Of a DNA stretch of 64,000 bases, positions 9,154-18,391 are shown one piece after another (the stretch's first letter is position 1; each line of letters starts with the position of its first letter). Source of the DNA: Microcoleus sp. bin38.metabat.b11b12b14.051 (GTDB lineage Bacteria > Cyanobacteriota > Cyanobacteriia > Cyanobacteriales > Microcoleaceae); assembly GCF_013299165.1 (NCBI RefSeq), contig NZ_JAAFKD010000030.1, positions 1 through 64,000 on the forward strand, given 5' to 3'. The position numbers and the translations under genes are program-made. A model generated the notes under the pieces. It ran no database searches, was not told where the DNA came from, and saw nothing but the letters and a program-made list of their open reading frames with translations.

Positions 9154-9486
9154 TCAAGAACCAAGCTTGAAAGCTTCGACAAATAAATTGTAAGTTAGAC
9201 CAATTTTGAGAGCATTAAGCATTTCCACCCACAAAGAACTGGCTACCTCTCGCCTGCTGCGGTAAACCAGCCGATTCACCAACTCCGTCACCAACACCAA
9301 CAGCCCCGCAGTGATAATATCCCAATTAGCGGCTTGTCCGGCGATCGTCGAAATAGCTGTTCCCAAAAAAGTACCGAACAGCAAACTAATTAGCAGCAGC
9401 GAAATCCGGCGCCAAGGATTACTCGCCCAGCCTGCTAATTGCTCGCCGAGAACATCAATCAATCTGTTAATTCGGGTATTCTGCAT
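9154..9486 (-). CDS. ycf20: Ycf20-like (DUF565) membrane protein
   Basis: A 110-aa protein of the Ycf20/DUF565 family found in cyanobacteria and plastids. There are two hydrophobic segments (about 28-50, ISLLLISLLFGTFLGTAIST, and 57-72, ITAGLLVLVTELVNRLV), followed by the typical RRE stretch and an amphipathic C-terminus (LKIGLTYNLFVEAFKLGS). In algae and plants the family is linked to non-photochemical quenching; its biochemical role is not established. It is monocistronic, with an inverted-repeat element upstream. Confidence 0.85.
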   Translation of the reverse strand: MQNTRINRLIDVLGEQLAGWASNPWRRISLLLISLLFGTFLGTAISTIAGQAANWDIITAGLLVLVTELVNRLVYRSRREVASSLWVEMLNALKIGLTYNLFVEAFKLGS

Positions 9487-9523
9487 AGAATTGAAAAGTT
9501 ATGCCACTTAGTCGGTAGATTTT

Positions 9524-9646
9524 GGGTGCATCTCACTTTTGAAGAGGGCGAAGCATGACCGCATATAAGTTATTAGTTACAATCCCATATTGACTGCGGT
9601 CATGCTTCGCCCCTACAAACATATTTGCCTTCATTGAGATGCACCC
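9524..9646. repeat. 123-bp MITE-like element with nested perfect inverted repeats
   Basis: The terminal inverted repeats GGGTGCATCTCA (9524-9535) and TGAGATGCACCC (9635-9646) are perfect over 12 bp. An inner pair at 9546-9563 and 9595-9612 (GGGCGAAGCATGACCGCA) is perfect over 18 bp. No coding capacity is present, so it is probably a non-autonomous element. The rest of 9487-10001 holds TTTTAGA heptamers at about 9652-9675 and nothing else recognisable. Confidence 0.7.
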
Positions 9647-10001
9647 GTCGATTTTAGATTTTAGATTTTAGATTTACTCTGGTCTTGAATCTGGGAGATT
9701 GAACAGGAATCTCAAATTTTTCGCTCGTTTCTCAACAGTCTGGGAGCTTGTAGCTGTTTTGGGGCTTGCGTTAAAAAATCCCCGCCGCCAACAAATCTCC
9801 ATCCTTACCGGGTGAGTATGCCGCCATCTAAAATCTAAAATTTAACATCTAAGATGGTATTGTGCGATCGCCCAGTTATGGCTGGGAACAGTCAAGTAAT
9901 TAAGTGTAGCTTCATCTTGTGGCACAGCAGCCCCAGGTTCTACATTAAAGATAGTTATGACTAATTGCGGGTATGCAGACTATTCTTTAAGCATAAAATT
10001 T

Positions 10002-10571
10002 ATGACACTTAAAACTTACCAGATATTAATTGGAGTGACGATCGCCCTAATTACAGGAATGTTTCTCGGACGTTTTGAAATCACCATCTCCAACGGTGCA
10101 AATCGCTCGATCGATTTGCCCTCAGCAGCCACCGCACTCCCCCGAACACCAGCCGTTTCGAGAGTCACCACAGCTTCGCCAAACACCGCTAAAGCGCCAA
10201 AACCCGACGTACCCCCAGAACCCGAGGAAGAAAGTAATTCCTCAATCCCTGTCAATGGCAAAGCCGCGGGCAGTTTGCGCGTCAGCAACCGCAGCGAACA
10301 CCCGGTACGAGTGGCCCTGCTGTCGAAACGGCAAGCCGAGAAATCCTACGGGAAACCTGCCCACTGGGATTTTGCGCCGGGAGAAGGCGGCGGCAAGGGA
10401 CTGATGCTATCGCTGCCGGAGGGGAAGTTACAAATCAAACAGGGAGACATTTTGGTGGTTTTTGCTCAAGATGGTTCCCGCCGCTACTGGGGGCCTTACG
10501 TCGCCGGAGAGACAGCCTCGCCTGCTTGGAATGGCACAGCCGCAGAATGGCAGTTAACTGTGCGGCATTGA
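10002..10571 (+). CDS. Membrane-anchored protein of unknown function
   Basis: A 189-aa protein from the ATG at 10002. An ATG at 9957 would add 15 residues; neither has a good ribosome site, and 10002 places the hydrophobic segment at the N-terminus. Residues 6-24 (QILIGVTIALITGMFLGRF) are a signal anchor. A Pro/Ala/Thr/Glu-rich linker follows (about 40-85). The C-terminal ~100 residues look folded (AGSLRVSNRSEHPVRVALLS, FAPGEGGGKGLMLSLP, GDILVVFAQDGSRRYWGPYV). They are probably periplasmic and have the look of a small beta domain. The family is not recognised. Confidence 0.7.
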   Translation: MTLKTYQILIGVTIALITGMFLGRFEITISNGANRSIDLPSAATALPRTPAVSRVTTASPNTAKAPKPDVPPEPEEESNSSIPVNGKAAGSLRVSNRSEHPVRVALLSKRQAEKSYGKPAHWDFAPGEGGGKGLMLSLPEGKLQIKQGDILVVFAQDGSRRYWGPYVAGETASPAWNGTAAEWQLTVRH

Positions 10572-10575
10572 AGTC

Positions 10576-10608
10576 CGTTGACTGTTGACTGTTGACTGTT
10601 GACTGTTG
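10576..10608. repeat. TTGACTG heptamer repeat
   Basis: Four to five head-to-tail copies of TTGACTG follow the stop codon at 10571. They are followed by imperfect GGGACTA/GGGACAA repeats to about 10660. This is one of many period-7 tracts in the window. Confidence 0.85.
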
Positions 10609-10892
10609 TCAAACAGGTCATTAGGGACTAGGGACAAGGGACTAATGACAAGGGACTAGATATACATAGCAATCTTCTTAGCGATCGATATTTGGCGTTT
10701 AATTCAGTGGATTTACCTAGTTGGGAGTGGAGATTTGGCTCGCAAAACCGGGTTTCGAGCATTTTGTGGAGAACGGTGCAAAATTTGAGTTGTACGAGGT
10801 GCGATCGAATTTCCAGTTTCCGATCGGGCGAATCTTTCGGTAAACTCTCTATGCGAGCTAAAATTTTACATCTAAAATCGCAGGAAGTTTGG

Positions 10893-12812
10893 GTGAAGGA
10901 AGTTATTAAAAATTTGTCAGAATATTACAGGCATCGGCCGTTAGCGAAGCCCTCGAAGAGGATCGCACCTTTGCTATTATCGGTACTGTGGCTGTGTGCG
11001 ATCGCCTCGGTGGCTTTTTTGTGGAATCTCGGCAACATTGGCTTAGTTGACGAAACCGAACCGCTGTTTGCCGAAGCCGCCCGTCAAATGACGGTGACAG
11101 GAGATTGGATCACTCCTTATTTCAACACCGAAACCAGGTTTGACAAACCGCCGTTGATTTACTGGCTGATGGCTGTGGCTTACCAGACTCTGGGGGTGAA
11201 CGAGTGGGCTGTGCGACTTCCGTCGGCTTTGTGCGCGATCGCCCTGACTTGTCTCGGATTCTACACTTTATCGCGATCGAAGGAAGAAGGAAGAAGGAAG
11301 AAGGAAGAAGGAACAGGGAATGAGGAAGAAGGAACAGGGAATGAGGAAGAAGCAAAATTTTTCCCATCTCCCAGTCTCCCACTGTTTCTTTCTACTCCTT
11401 GGATTGGTGCGGCGCTAATCGCTTTAAATCCGCAAACTATTGCCTGGGGGCGGACTGGGGTTTCAGATATGCTATTAGTTGCCTGTATGTGTTCGGCACT
11501 TCTGGCATTTTTCCTCGGTTACACCCTCGAAGAACAGAGAGAAAAAGCCGAATTTTCCACCGTTGCTGCTGGGCGATTTCCCAATAAGTGGTATCTGACT
11601 TGTTACGTACTAATTGGCTTAGCAATTCTGGCTAAGGGGCCTGTGGGAATTGTCATCCCAGCGCTGATTATTGGCAGCTTCGCGCTGTATTTGGGGAATT
11701 TTCGGCAACTTTGGCGCGAAATGCGTCCGCTGTCAGGAATCTTGATTATTTTGGCGATCGCCCTGCCTTGGTTTATTCTCGTTACAATAGCCAACGGTCA
11801 AACTTATATTGATAGCTTTTTTGGCTATCACAATTTCCAGCGCTTTACCGAAGTAGTCAACAAACACTCGGCGCCTTGGTATTTTTACTTTATTGTAGTG
11901 CTGGTGGGTTTTGCGCCTTGGTCGATTTATTTGCCGGTGGCGATCGCCCGTACCCGTTTTTGGCAGCGCAGTTACTGGCGCCGTCAAGCGCGATCGGCAC
12001 AATTAAGTTTATTTGCTCTATTTTGGTTCGGCTGCATCTTTACTTTTTTCACAATCTCCGTGACCAAATTGCCGAGTTATGTATTGCCTTTACTTCCCGC
12101 CGCTGCCATTTTGGTAACGCTGCTGTGGAACGATATTGTTACAGGCAAGCTATCACAAAACCGACCGGGAAAGTTAGAGAAAAAACCAAATTCTTTACCG
12201 CGAGGGCTGTTAGTTACATACATTTTAAATATCGTATTTTTACTGATTATAGCCGGAGCCACTTTCTACTGCTACAACTGGCTGGGAGACGACCCGGCAA
12301 TGCCCAATTTCCCGCAAGCTATTCAGCAGTCGGGATTGCTGATGGTAGGCGGTGCAATTTGGATAACGGCGGCGGGGGCGATCGCGCTTTTACTCTGGAA
12401 GCGACAACAACGCTGGATTTTGGTAGTTAACTTCATCGGATTAGTCGCATTTATCATCTTTGGTTTGACTCCAGCCTACAATTTAGTCGATATCAACCGC
12501 CAGTTACCTCTTCGAGAGTTAGCGAAAGTTGTTGTTCAACAAAAACTGCCGGGGGAAGAGTTGATGATGATAGGTTTCTGGAAACCGAGTCTAGTTTTTT
12601 ACACCCAAAATCCGGTGACATTCTACCGACTTCCCAGAGGCGCGAAGGACTACATCGAGGAATCCAACAACCACACTTCTCCGACAATTCTGGTGCTGGG
12701 ATATCCCCACAAGTTTGTGGAATTCGGATTGCAGCCAAATCAATATCAATTGTTGGACAGTCGCGGGGCGTACCAACTTGCGAGGGTTCAGAGAAAGGCG
12801 TTTTTGCAATAG
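10893..12812 (+). CDS. ArnT-like (GT83/PMT family) polytopic glycosyltransferase
   Basis: An integral-membrane GT-C enzyme of 639 aa predicted to move a sugar from a polyprenyl-phosphate donor to a lipid or protein acceptor. Family marks include VDETEPLFAEAARQM after the first membrane helix, FDKPPLIYWLMA, WAVRLPSA and about 11-12 hydrophobic helices. The GTG at 10893 is preferred because AGGA lies 7 nt upstream; an ATG at 10851 and TTG at 10692 are in frame but lack this. A loop after the third helix (about 11277-11350) is encoded by a GGAAGAA heptamer tract giving Glu/Lys/Gly/Asn repeats, followed by more intergenic-like sequence. A 28-bp dispersed repeat is also read through at 10939-10966. 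The acceptor substrate is unknown. Confidence 0.8.
   Translation: MKEVIKNLSEYYRHRPLAKPSKRIAPLLLSVLWLCAIASVAFLWNLGNIGLVDETEPLFAEAARQMTVTGDWITPYFNTETRFDKPPLIYWLMAVAYQTLGVNEWAVRLPSALCAIALTCLGFYTLSRSKEEGRRKKEEGTGNEEEGTGNEEEAKFFPSPSLPLFLSTPWIGAALIALNPQTIAWGRTGVSDMLLVACMCSALLAFFLGYTLEEQREKAEFSTVAAGRFPNKWYLTCYVLIGLAILAKGPVGIVIPALIIGSFALYLGNFRQLWREMRPLSGILIILAIALPWFILVTIANGQTYIDSFFGYHNFQRFTEVVNKHSAPWYFYFIVVLVGFAPWSIYLPVAIARTRFWQRSYWRRQARSAQLSLFALFWFGCIFTFFTISVTKLPSYVLPLLPAAAILVTLLWNDIVTGKLSQNRPGKLEKKPNSLPRGLLVTYILNIVFLLIIAGATFYCYNWLGDDPAMPNFPQAIQQSGLLMVGGAIWITAAGAIALLLWKRQQRWILVVNFIGLVAFIIFGLTPAYNLVDINRQLPLRELAKVVVQQKLPGEELMMIGFWKPSLVFYTQNPVTFYRLPRGAKDYIEESNNHTSPTILVLGYPHKFVEFGLQPNQYQLLDSRGAYQLARVQRKAFLQ
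10939..10966. repeat. 28-bp dispersed repeat inside a coding region
   Basis: This 28-bp sequence (core TTAGCGAAGCCCTCGAAGAG) is identical to 20870-20897, which lies inside a kinase gene. Here it is translated in the N-terminal cytoplasmic tail of the glycosyltransferase. A related variant occurs near 8740-8760 in glyK. Confidence 0.85.
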
Positions 12813-12890
12813 TCTAGGATGCTGCGGTTTTGGCGATCGATCCTCATACCTGGTATGACGTTGAACATGACTTACGCAAATGAGATTTAG

Positions 12891-13203
12891 GCAAGCGGCG
12901 AGAAACCCGGTTGAGTCTTTAGTGGGGTGACGAGAAATATACAGAGAAACCCGGTTTCTGATAAGGCAAGCGGCGAGAAACCGGGTTTCTTCGAGTATTT
13001 AGTTGGGTGACGAGAAATATACAGAGAAACCCGGTTTCTGATAAGGCAAGCGGCGAGAAACCGGGTTTTTTCGAGTATTTAGTGGGGTGACGAGAAATAT
13101 ACAGAGAAACCCGGTTTCTGATAAGGCAAGCGGCGAGAAACCGGGTTTCTTCGAGTATTTAGTTGGGTGACGAGAAATATACAGAGAAACCCGGTTTCTG
13201 AGA
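12891..13203. repeat. Array of a ~80-bp hairpin unit, about four copies
   Basis: GCAAGCGGCGAGAAA recurs at 12891, 12966, 13046 and 13126, giving a 75-bp first spacing and then 80 bp. Each unit carries inverted AGAAACCCGGTTTCT-type motifs that can pair with the neighbouring AGAAACCGGGTTTCT. Single hairpins of the same family lie near 15087-15152, 19590-19655 and 22645-22713. This fills the gene-free stretch before the kinase gene. Confidence 0.9.
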
Positions 13204-13290
13204 TTTACGCAGAATAGATCTCTTGCGATCGCCTTTTGAAGTGGTAAGTTCGTTAACTAATACGTGCAATAATCAGCCATAGTATCTGGT

Positions 13291-15063
13291 ATGCGATCGA
13301 CTAGACCTATGGACGCACTAATCGGCAAAAGTTTACAGGGCGGAAAATATACTCTCGAACAAGAACTCGGGCGGGGCGGCTTTGGGATTACTTTCCGCGC
13401 AAATCACCGCTATTTAGGACAGCCGGTGGTGATTAAAACCCTCAACGAGTCTCTGCGACGCGATCGCAATTTTGCCGAATTCGATCGCAAGTTTCAAGAC
13501 GAAGCAAGGCGATTAGCTTCCTGCGTCCATCCGAATATCGTGCGCGTCAGCGACTTTTTTGTGGAAGACGGACAGCCTTACATGGTAATGGACTACATAG
13601 CCGGTCAGAATTTGGGCGATGTAGTCGGTACCAACAATCCCCTCCCAGAAAATCTGGCAATTCTCTACATCACTCAAATTGGGGCTGCTTTGAAAGCAGT
13701 TCATCAAAAGGGTTTGCTGCACCGAGATATTAAGCCGCAAAACATTCTATTGCGCCAAGGTACTCAAGAAGTCGTGCTGATCGATTTTGGGATTGCCCGC
13801 GAGTTTACAGCAGGTGCAACCCAAAATCACACTAATATGGTGTCCGACGGCTACGCACCGCCAGAACAGTATTTCGCCCAAGGAAAATATACGCCAGCTA
13901 CCGATGTTTACGGACTAGCGGCGACGCTTTACACTTTACTCACAGCTAGGGTGCCGGTGGCGGCAATTTTGCGTACCAGCCAGCCGATGCCTTCACCCCG
14001 CGACTTGCGGCCTGAGTTAAGTGGGCTTGTTAGTCAAGCGGTGATGCGGGGGATGACGGTAGAAGCTCAAAATCGCCCTGCTACCGTGGATGAGTGGTTG
14101 TCATTGCTGCATTCGCAGTCGCCTGACACCGGGCCGACGGTGGCAGTGATGCCGGGACACGGCGCTCAGTCGCCTGCAAATTCGAGGACAGTGCCTGCTG
14201 TGGTGCCTTCTGGCGGCAGCAACCGCAAGATTTGGTTGATTTTGGGGTTGGTGGCGATCGCCCTGCTGGTCGCAGGTTTAGTGGGTGTTGCTAGGGTTTT
14301 CCTCAACCGACAATCTGCGGAACCCACACCGGTGTCCGACAAGGACGATCGCACTTCGACCCCCGCAGATCCAGACGCACGCACCACCCCCGTACCAAGT
14401 CCCGCGCCCACACCCGCACAAATTCGCCCTCGCCCAGAAACTCCACCGCCTGCTGCTGAAACACCAACACCAGCGCCAACTCCAACACCAGCGCCAACAC
14501 CAGCACCAACACCAGCGCCAACTCCAACACCAGCGCCAACTCCAACTCCAACACCTGAGGCTGCCCAACCTACACCAACGGAAAAACTTGTTGACAAGCA
14601 ATTGCCGCCCGATCGATCCGCACCAAGCAAACCACCGACAACCAGAGATCAGAAGACTCCCACTATCCCAGGATTTGCCGTTGGTACAGAGGAGCCTAAG
14701 ATTGTAGCTGCATTAGGAGAACCCACAAAATCTCAAACCCGCGGCTATTGGCCAAATACTCGCACCGCACTTTATGAATTAGTGCCGAACCGGGTGACTC
14801 TCGGCTATATTTATGATCGCGATTCCGACCAACTGGTGCAAACAGAGGGTTCTTTTGCCCAGTCGGTGGATGATTTGGTGGTGCGTACCGCTTTAAACGG
14901 GATGGTGGGCGGCGCAGATAAGGAGATTTTGCAAGGCTTCCGCGACGTGCAGCAACGCCGCACCAATCGGTTTAATTTTCAGAAAGGTTCGTTGAAAGGG
15001 ACGATCGAACGCAACGAGCGCGATCGCATTTACATCGGCGTCTGGGACGAAAATTTGCATTAA
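13291..15063 (+). CDS. Eukaryotic-type Ser/Thr protein kinase with Pro/Thr-rich linker and C-terminal sensor-like domain
   Basis: A 590-aa Hanks-type kinase. The kinase domain (about 18-275) has the G-loop GRGGFG at 27-32, K49 in VVIKTL, catalytic HRDIKPQN with D146, D165 in DFG and APPEQY in the activation segment. A membrane helix at about 309-331 ([20 protein letters not shown]) is followed by a long Pro/Thr/Ala repeat ([11 protein letters not shown] type, about 370-430). A C-terminal domain begins near 465 ([20 protein letters not shown]) that I do not recognise. The topology suggests an external ligand-sensing domain on a stalk. An ATG at 13309 is an alternative start, removing six residues. 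Confidence 0.9.
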   Translation: MRSTRPMDALIGKSLQGGKYTLEQELGRGGFGITFRANHRYLGQPVVIKTLNESLRRDRNFAEFDRKFQDEARRLASCVHPNIVRVSDFFVEDGQPYMVMDYIAGQNLGDVVGTNNPLPENLAILYITQIGAALKAVHQKGLLHRDIKPQNILLRQGTQEVVLIDFGIAREFTAGATQNHTNMVSDGYAPPEQYFAQGKYTPATDVYGLAATLYTLLTARVPVAAILRTSQPMPSPRDLRPELSGLVSQAVMRGMTVEAQNRPATVDEWLSLLHSQSPDTGPTVAVMPGHGAQSPANSRTVPAVVPSGGSNRKIWLILGLVAIALLVAGLVGVARVFLNRQSAEPTPVSDKDDRTSTPADPDARTTPVPSPAPTPAQIRPRPETPPPAAETPTPAPTPTPAPTPAPTPAPTPTPAPTPTPTPEAAQPTPTEKLVDKQLPPDRSAPSKPPTTRDQKTPTIPGFAVGTEEPKIVAALGEPTKSQTRGYWPNTRTALYELVPNRVTLGYIYDRDSDQLVQTEGSFAQSVDDLVVRTALNGMVGGADKEILQGFRDVQQRRTNRFNFQKGSLKGTIERNERDRIYIGVWDENLH

Positions 15064-15086
15064 ACTTAGCACCCACTGGTGGTCAG

Positions 15087-15212
15087 AAACCGGGTTTTTT
15101 AACGAAAATATGTGCTAAAAACCCTCAGTCTTGGTAAAAAACCCGGTTTCTTGGTTCGTAGTGCGGACTTCAGTCCGCTTCCGGAGAGCGGACTGAAGTC
15201 CGCACTACGAAC
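15087..15212. repeat. Two adjacent dispersed hairpin repeats
   Basis: First, AGAAACCGGGTTTTTT (15087) pairs with AAAAAACCCGGTTTCTT (about 15136-15152). Second, TTCGTAGTGCGGACTTCAGT (about 15154) pairs with ACTGAAGTCCGCACTACGAA (about 15192-15211). AATCTAA heptamer-like repeats follow at 15240-15290, up to the ssrA promoter. Confidence 0.75.
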
Positions 15213-15288
15213 GGTCGATCGGACACCAGATCAATCCCCAATCTTCAATCTTCAATCCAAAATCCAAAATCTAAAATCTAAAATCCAA

Positions 15289-15317
15289 TTGACGTTATAC
15301 AAAATATTGTCTATAAT
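15289..15317 (+). promoter_or_regulatory. Sigma-70-type promoter of ssrA
   Basis: The -35 TTGACG (15289-15294) and the -10 TATAAT (15312-15317) are separated by 17 nt. The tmRNA 5' end begins about 15 nt after the -10 box. This is the best consensus promoter seen in the window. Confidence 0.85.
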
Positions 15318-15331
15318 ACAAGAACACACGA

Positions 15332-15719
15332 GGGGCTGTAATGGTTTCGACAGGGTGGCGAAAGCTGCTCCGTGATGCAGGTCGAGAGGGAGTCTACTCT
15401 CGTTAATATCGGCTCAAAAAAAATAGTAAATGCGAACAACATCGTTCCTTTCGCTCGTAAAGCCGTAGCTGTAGCCTAAAAACTTCTCTAGCTTGGTTCA
15501 GAGTGTATGCAGCTTAACTCCGTTAAAGGCAGCATAACAACCCCCAACGGATGCCCTAGCTAAACGCTTCTAGTCGGCTAGCCGGGAAAGAAATCACTAG
15601 AAAATCCTCCCATTTAGGATAAAGATGGTTCCCGCCCCGAGGATTAGAGGGGATAAACCTGTGAACGATCGGAAGGTAAATAACCATTTTGGACGGCAGT
15701 TCGATTCTGCCCAGTTCCA
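15332..15719 (+). ncRNA. ssrA: Transfer-messenger RNA (tmRNA)
   Basis: tmRNA rescues stalled ribosomes and tags their products. The 5' end GGGGCTGTAATGGTTTCGAC is the family hallmark. The acceptor stem GGGGCTG (15332-15338) pairs with CAGTTCC (15712-15718), followed by discriminator A15719. The T-arm reads GGCAGTTCGATTCTGCC. The tag reading frame begins at GCG 15432 and ends at TAA 15477-15479, giving ANNIVPFARKAVAVA after the resume site, a cyanobacterial-style tag. The genome sequence after the discriminator is TCG, so the 3' CCA is apparently not encoded and must be added by tRNA nucleotidyltransferase. It is a one-piece form, not permuted. Confidence 0.97.
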
Positions 15720-15777
15720 TCGCAAAGGTGACGTAAAATCAATGGTTTAAGCCATTTGAAAGTCGCTTTACAACAGA

Positions 15778-15811
15778 AAAAGGGCTCGCGAGTTAACTCG
15801 CGAGCCCTTTT
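15778..15811 (+). terminator. Rho-independent terminator of ssrA
   Basis: A perfect palindrome with 17-bp arms (AAAAGGGCTCGCGAGTT and its complement) is centred at 15794/15795 and ends in CCCTTTTGTTT. It lies about 60 bp after the tmRNA 3' end. Confidence 0.9.
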
Positions 15812-15838
15812 GTTTGGCATTCAATCTCAAATCTCCAG

Positions 15839-16130
15839 TAGCCGTAGGGTGCGTCGCCCTTGACAATCCTTAAATTTGACAGACAATCTCACCGCGACGC
15901 ACCAGCCCAAATAGTTGAGGAAACAACCCCAATATTTTTTTGTAGCAATGTTTTTTATAAATGGTATAAGGTGCCCGTCGCGGAAAACCCTAATTTTTCG
16001 TGCTAGATCCACAACTGACGCACCCTAAAATCTGCTTCCTTATTCGGAGCTAAAACCCTTAGTTTGATTGGTTATTCCTTCTTCCTTCTTCCTTCTTCCT
16101 TCTTCCTTCTTCCTTCTTCCTTCGCCATAT
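15839..16130. repeat. GTGCGTCGC-type inverted repeat and CCTTCTT heptamer tract
   Basis: GGTGCGTCGC (about 15845) and GCGACGCACC (about 15893) form an imperfect inverted repeat. This family also makes up the 35.3-37.2 kb array. From 16078 to about 16122 there are about six CCTTCTT heptamers. No gene is seen between ssrA and ndhA. Confidence 0.7.
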
Positions 16131-16326
16131 AAGTTACCAACGCATTAGCTAGCTTGGGGGATCAGATAATTAGAACTTCTCCCGTCCGTGCGTTCTTCGG
16201 GGCTCTCGGGCGATATACTATTAGGCGGTAAAGCATTAAAAATCTTTACAAACTCCCCGCTCTCTAAGCCTACTCCTACGAAGGACGGGTGAAAAATTAT
16301 ATGGCGATCGCTCAAAAGCTGGAAAC

Positions 16327-17445
16327 ATGAACCCAGGAATTGACTTACAAGGAAGTTTCGTAGAAGCCCTCATAAATTTGGGCTTACCTGCCGACATCGC
16401 CCACGTGCTTTGGCTACCTTTGCCAATGGTACTGATGGTTGTTGGTGCTGTTTTCGGGGTACTGACTAGCGTCTGGCTGGAACGGAAAATTTCCGCAGCC
16501 GCTCAACAGCGGATCGGCCCGGAATTCCTCGGCCCTCTCGGAGTCCTAGCACCCGTTGCTGACGGCCTGAAGTTGGTATTCAAAGAAGACATTGTACCTG
16601 CAAAAGCTGACGCGCTGCTGTTCACGCTTGGGCCGGTCATTGTCGTGATTCCAGTTTTTCTGTCCTATTTGATCGTACCTTTCGGCGAACATATGCTGAT
16701 TGCCGATATGGGGACAGCGATATTTCTCTGGATTGCTCTTTCTAGCGTTCAGCCGATCGGCTTGCTGATGTCGGGCTATGCTTCTAACAACAAATACGCT
16801 CTCCTCGGCGGACTCCGCGCCGCTGCTCAATCCCTCAGCTACGAAATTCCCCTAGCTTTGGCAGTATTGGCAGTTGTGATGATGTCCAATAGCTTAAGTA
16901 CGATCGACATCGTACACCAACAAGCCGGCTACGGCATCGTCGGCTGGAACGTCTGGCGACAACCCGCCGGTTTCCTGATTTTCTGGATCGCAGCCCTCGC
17001 AGAATGCGAACGGTTGCCCTTTGACCTTCCTGAAGCAGAAGAAGAATTGGTAGCAGGATATCAGACTGAGTACACAGGCATGAAATTTGCTTTGTACTAC
17101 ATCGCTTCCTACGTTAACCTCGTTCTTTCTTGTTTGCTAGTAGCCGTTTTGTACCTCGGCGGCTGGGAATGCCCAATACCCGTCGGAGTCATCACCAATG
17201 CCCTAGGATTAAGCGAGACGACTCCTTGGTTGCAGGTAATTACCGGCACATTGGGCATTACAATGACCCTGCTCAAAGCCTACTTTTTCCTGTTTCTGGC
17301 GGTGCTACTCCGCTGGACTCTGCCACGAGTTCGGATCGACCAATTGCTAGATTTGGGATGGAAGTTTTTGCTTCCGGTTGCTTTAGTTAATTTGCTATTA
17401 ACCGCAGCTTTGAAACTTGCCTTTCCCTTTGCTTTTGGCGGTTAA
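16327..17445 (+). CDS. ndhA: NAD(P)H-quinone oxidoreductase subunit 1 (NDH-1 subunit A)
   Basis: A 372-aa polytopic membrane subunit of the cyanobacterial NDH-1 complex in thylakoid membranes, involved in cyclic and respiratory electron flow. Family stretches include [67 protein letters not shown] and [13 protein letters not shown]. Together they form the quinone-site loops. It is the first gene of ndhA-ndhI-ndhG-ndhE, the normal cyanobacterial order, and 117 bp separates it from ndhI. Confidence 0.97.
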   Translation: MNPGIDLQGSFVEALINLGLPADIAHVLWLPLPMVLMVVGAVFGVLTSVWLERKISAAAQQRIGPEFLGPLGVLAPVADGLKLVFKEDIVPAKADALLFTLGPVIVVIPVFLSYLIVPFGEHMLIADMGTAIFLWIALSSVQPIGLLMSGYASNNKYALLGGLRAAAQSLSYEIPLALAVLAVVMMSNSLSTIDIVHQQAGYGIVGWNVWRQPAGFLIFWIAALAECERLPFDLPEAEEELVAGYQTEYTGMKFALYYIASYVNLVLSCLLVAVLYLGGWECPIPVGVITNALGLSETTPWLQVITGTLGITMTLLKAYFFLFLAVLLRWTLPRVRIDQLLDLGWKFLLPVALVNLLLTAALKLAFPFAFGG

Positions 17446-17562
17446 TTCATAATAGGTAAAGGGCAATAGCTAAAAAACACAAAATAGCTGTTAACCAATT
17501 ACCTATTATCAATTAGTAATTACCAAAACCTCAAGTACAGAGAGAGAAAGAAAGAGAACACG

Positions 17563-18141
17563 ATGCTAAAATTCCTCAATCAAGTAGGCGAATACGCCAA
17601 AGAGACTGTTCAAGCTGCTAAGTATATCGGCCAAGGGCTAGCCGTGACCTTCGATCACATGAGACGCCGGCCGGTTACGGTGCAGTATCCTTACGAAAAA
17701 CTAATTCCTTCCGAACGTTTCCGGGGCAGAATTCACTTTGAATTTGACAAGTGCATCTCCTGTGAAGTCTGCGTTCGAGTTTGTCCGATCAATTTGCCTG
17801 TGGTGGATTGGGAATTTAACAAAGAAACTAAGAAGAAACAGCTCAAGCACTACAGTATCGATTTTGGTGTGTGCATCTTCTGCGGCAACTGCGTAGAATA
17901 TTGTCCGACAAATTGTTTGTCGATGACAGAAGAATACGAGTTAGCTGCTTACGAACGTCACGAGTTGAATTATGACAACGTGGCCCTCGGACGTTTGCCT
18001 TACAAGGTTACAGATGACCCGATGGTGACACCGTTGCGGGAATTCGCTTATTTGCCCAAAGGTGCGATCGACCCTCATGAAGTTTCCTACACCGATCGCC
18101 GCGCCGGTCTTCGCCCAGAGGAAATTCAGGAAAGTAAGTAA
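17563..18141 (+). CDS. ndhI: NAD(P)H-quinone oxidoreductase subunit I (two [4Fe-4S] ferredoxin)
   Basis: A 192-aa peripheral-arm iron-sulfur subunit of NDH-1. There are two complete CxxCxxCxxxCP motifs: C64/C67/C70/C74 ([12 protein letters not shown]) and C104/C107/C110/C114 ([12 protein letters not shown]). The N-terminal amphipathic region ([19 protein letters not shown]) is typical for membrane association. It is the second gene of the ndh operon. The 250 bp to ndhG is filled with heptamer repeats. Confidence 0.97.
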   Translation: MLKFLNQVGEYAKETVQAAKYIGQGLAVTFDHMRRRPVTVQYPYEKLIPSERFRGRIHFEFDKCISCEVCVRVCPINLPVVDWEFNKETKKKQLKHYSIDFGVCIFCGNCVEYCPTNCLSMTEEYELAAYERHELNYDNVALGRLPYKVTDDPMVTPLREFAYLPKGAIDPHEVSYTDRRAGLRPEEIQESK

Positions 18142-18145
18142 TGGG

Positions 18146-18360
18146 AATGGGGCATCGGGCATGGGGCATCGGGCATGGGGCATGGGGAATAGTTAGTAGT
18201 TAGTGGTTACTTGTTAGTTGTTAGTTGTTAGTAGTTTTTCAAATAACAAATAACAAATAACAAATAACAAATAACAAATAACAAATAACAAATGCCCAAT
18301 GACCAATGACCAATGACCAATGACCAATGACCTGTTTGGCCAATGCCCAATGCCCAATGC
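18146..18360. repeat. Run of several different heptamer repeats inside the ndh operon
   Basis: Successive period-7 tracts are GGGCATG/GGGCATC, GTTAGTT/GTTAGTA, AACAAAT (about seven copies), CCAATGA (about four copies) and CCAATGC. All lie between ndhI and ndhG, so they would be part of the operon transcript if the four genes are co-transcribed. Confidence 0.9.
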
Positions 18361-18391
18361 CCAATGCCAAATTAACAAAGGATTAAATATT

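Noticed and set aside
10692-10892. N-terminal extension of the glycosyltransferase from TTG 10692
   Set aside because: No ribosome site and no hydrophobic segment in the extension; GTG 10893 has AGGA at proper spacing.
14166-14707. Several long antisense or alternate-frame ORFs (Gly/Val-rich, Trp/Cys-rich, His/Gln-rich)
   Set aside because: They are shadows of the Pro/Thr-rich linker of the Ser/Thr kinase on the plus strand.
18320-18391. N-terminal extension of NdhG from ATG 18320
   Set aside because: The added residues are encoded by CCAATGA/CCAATGC heptamers and the GTG at 18392 has a good ribosome site.
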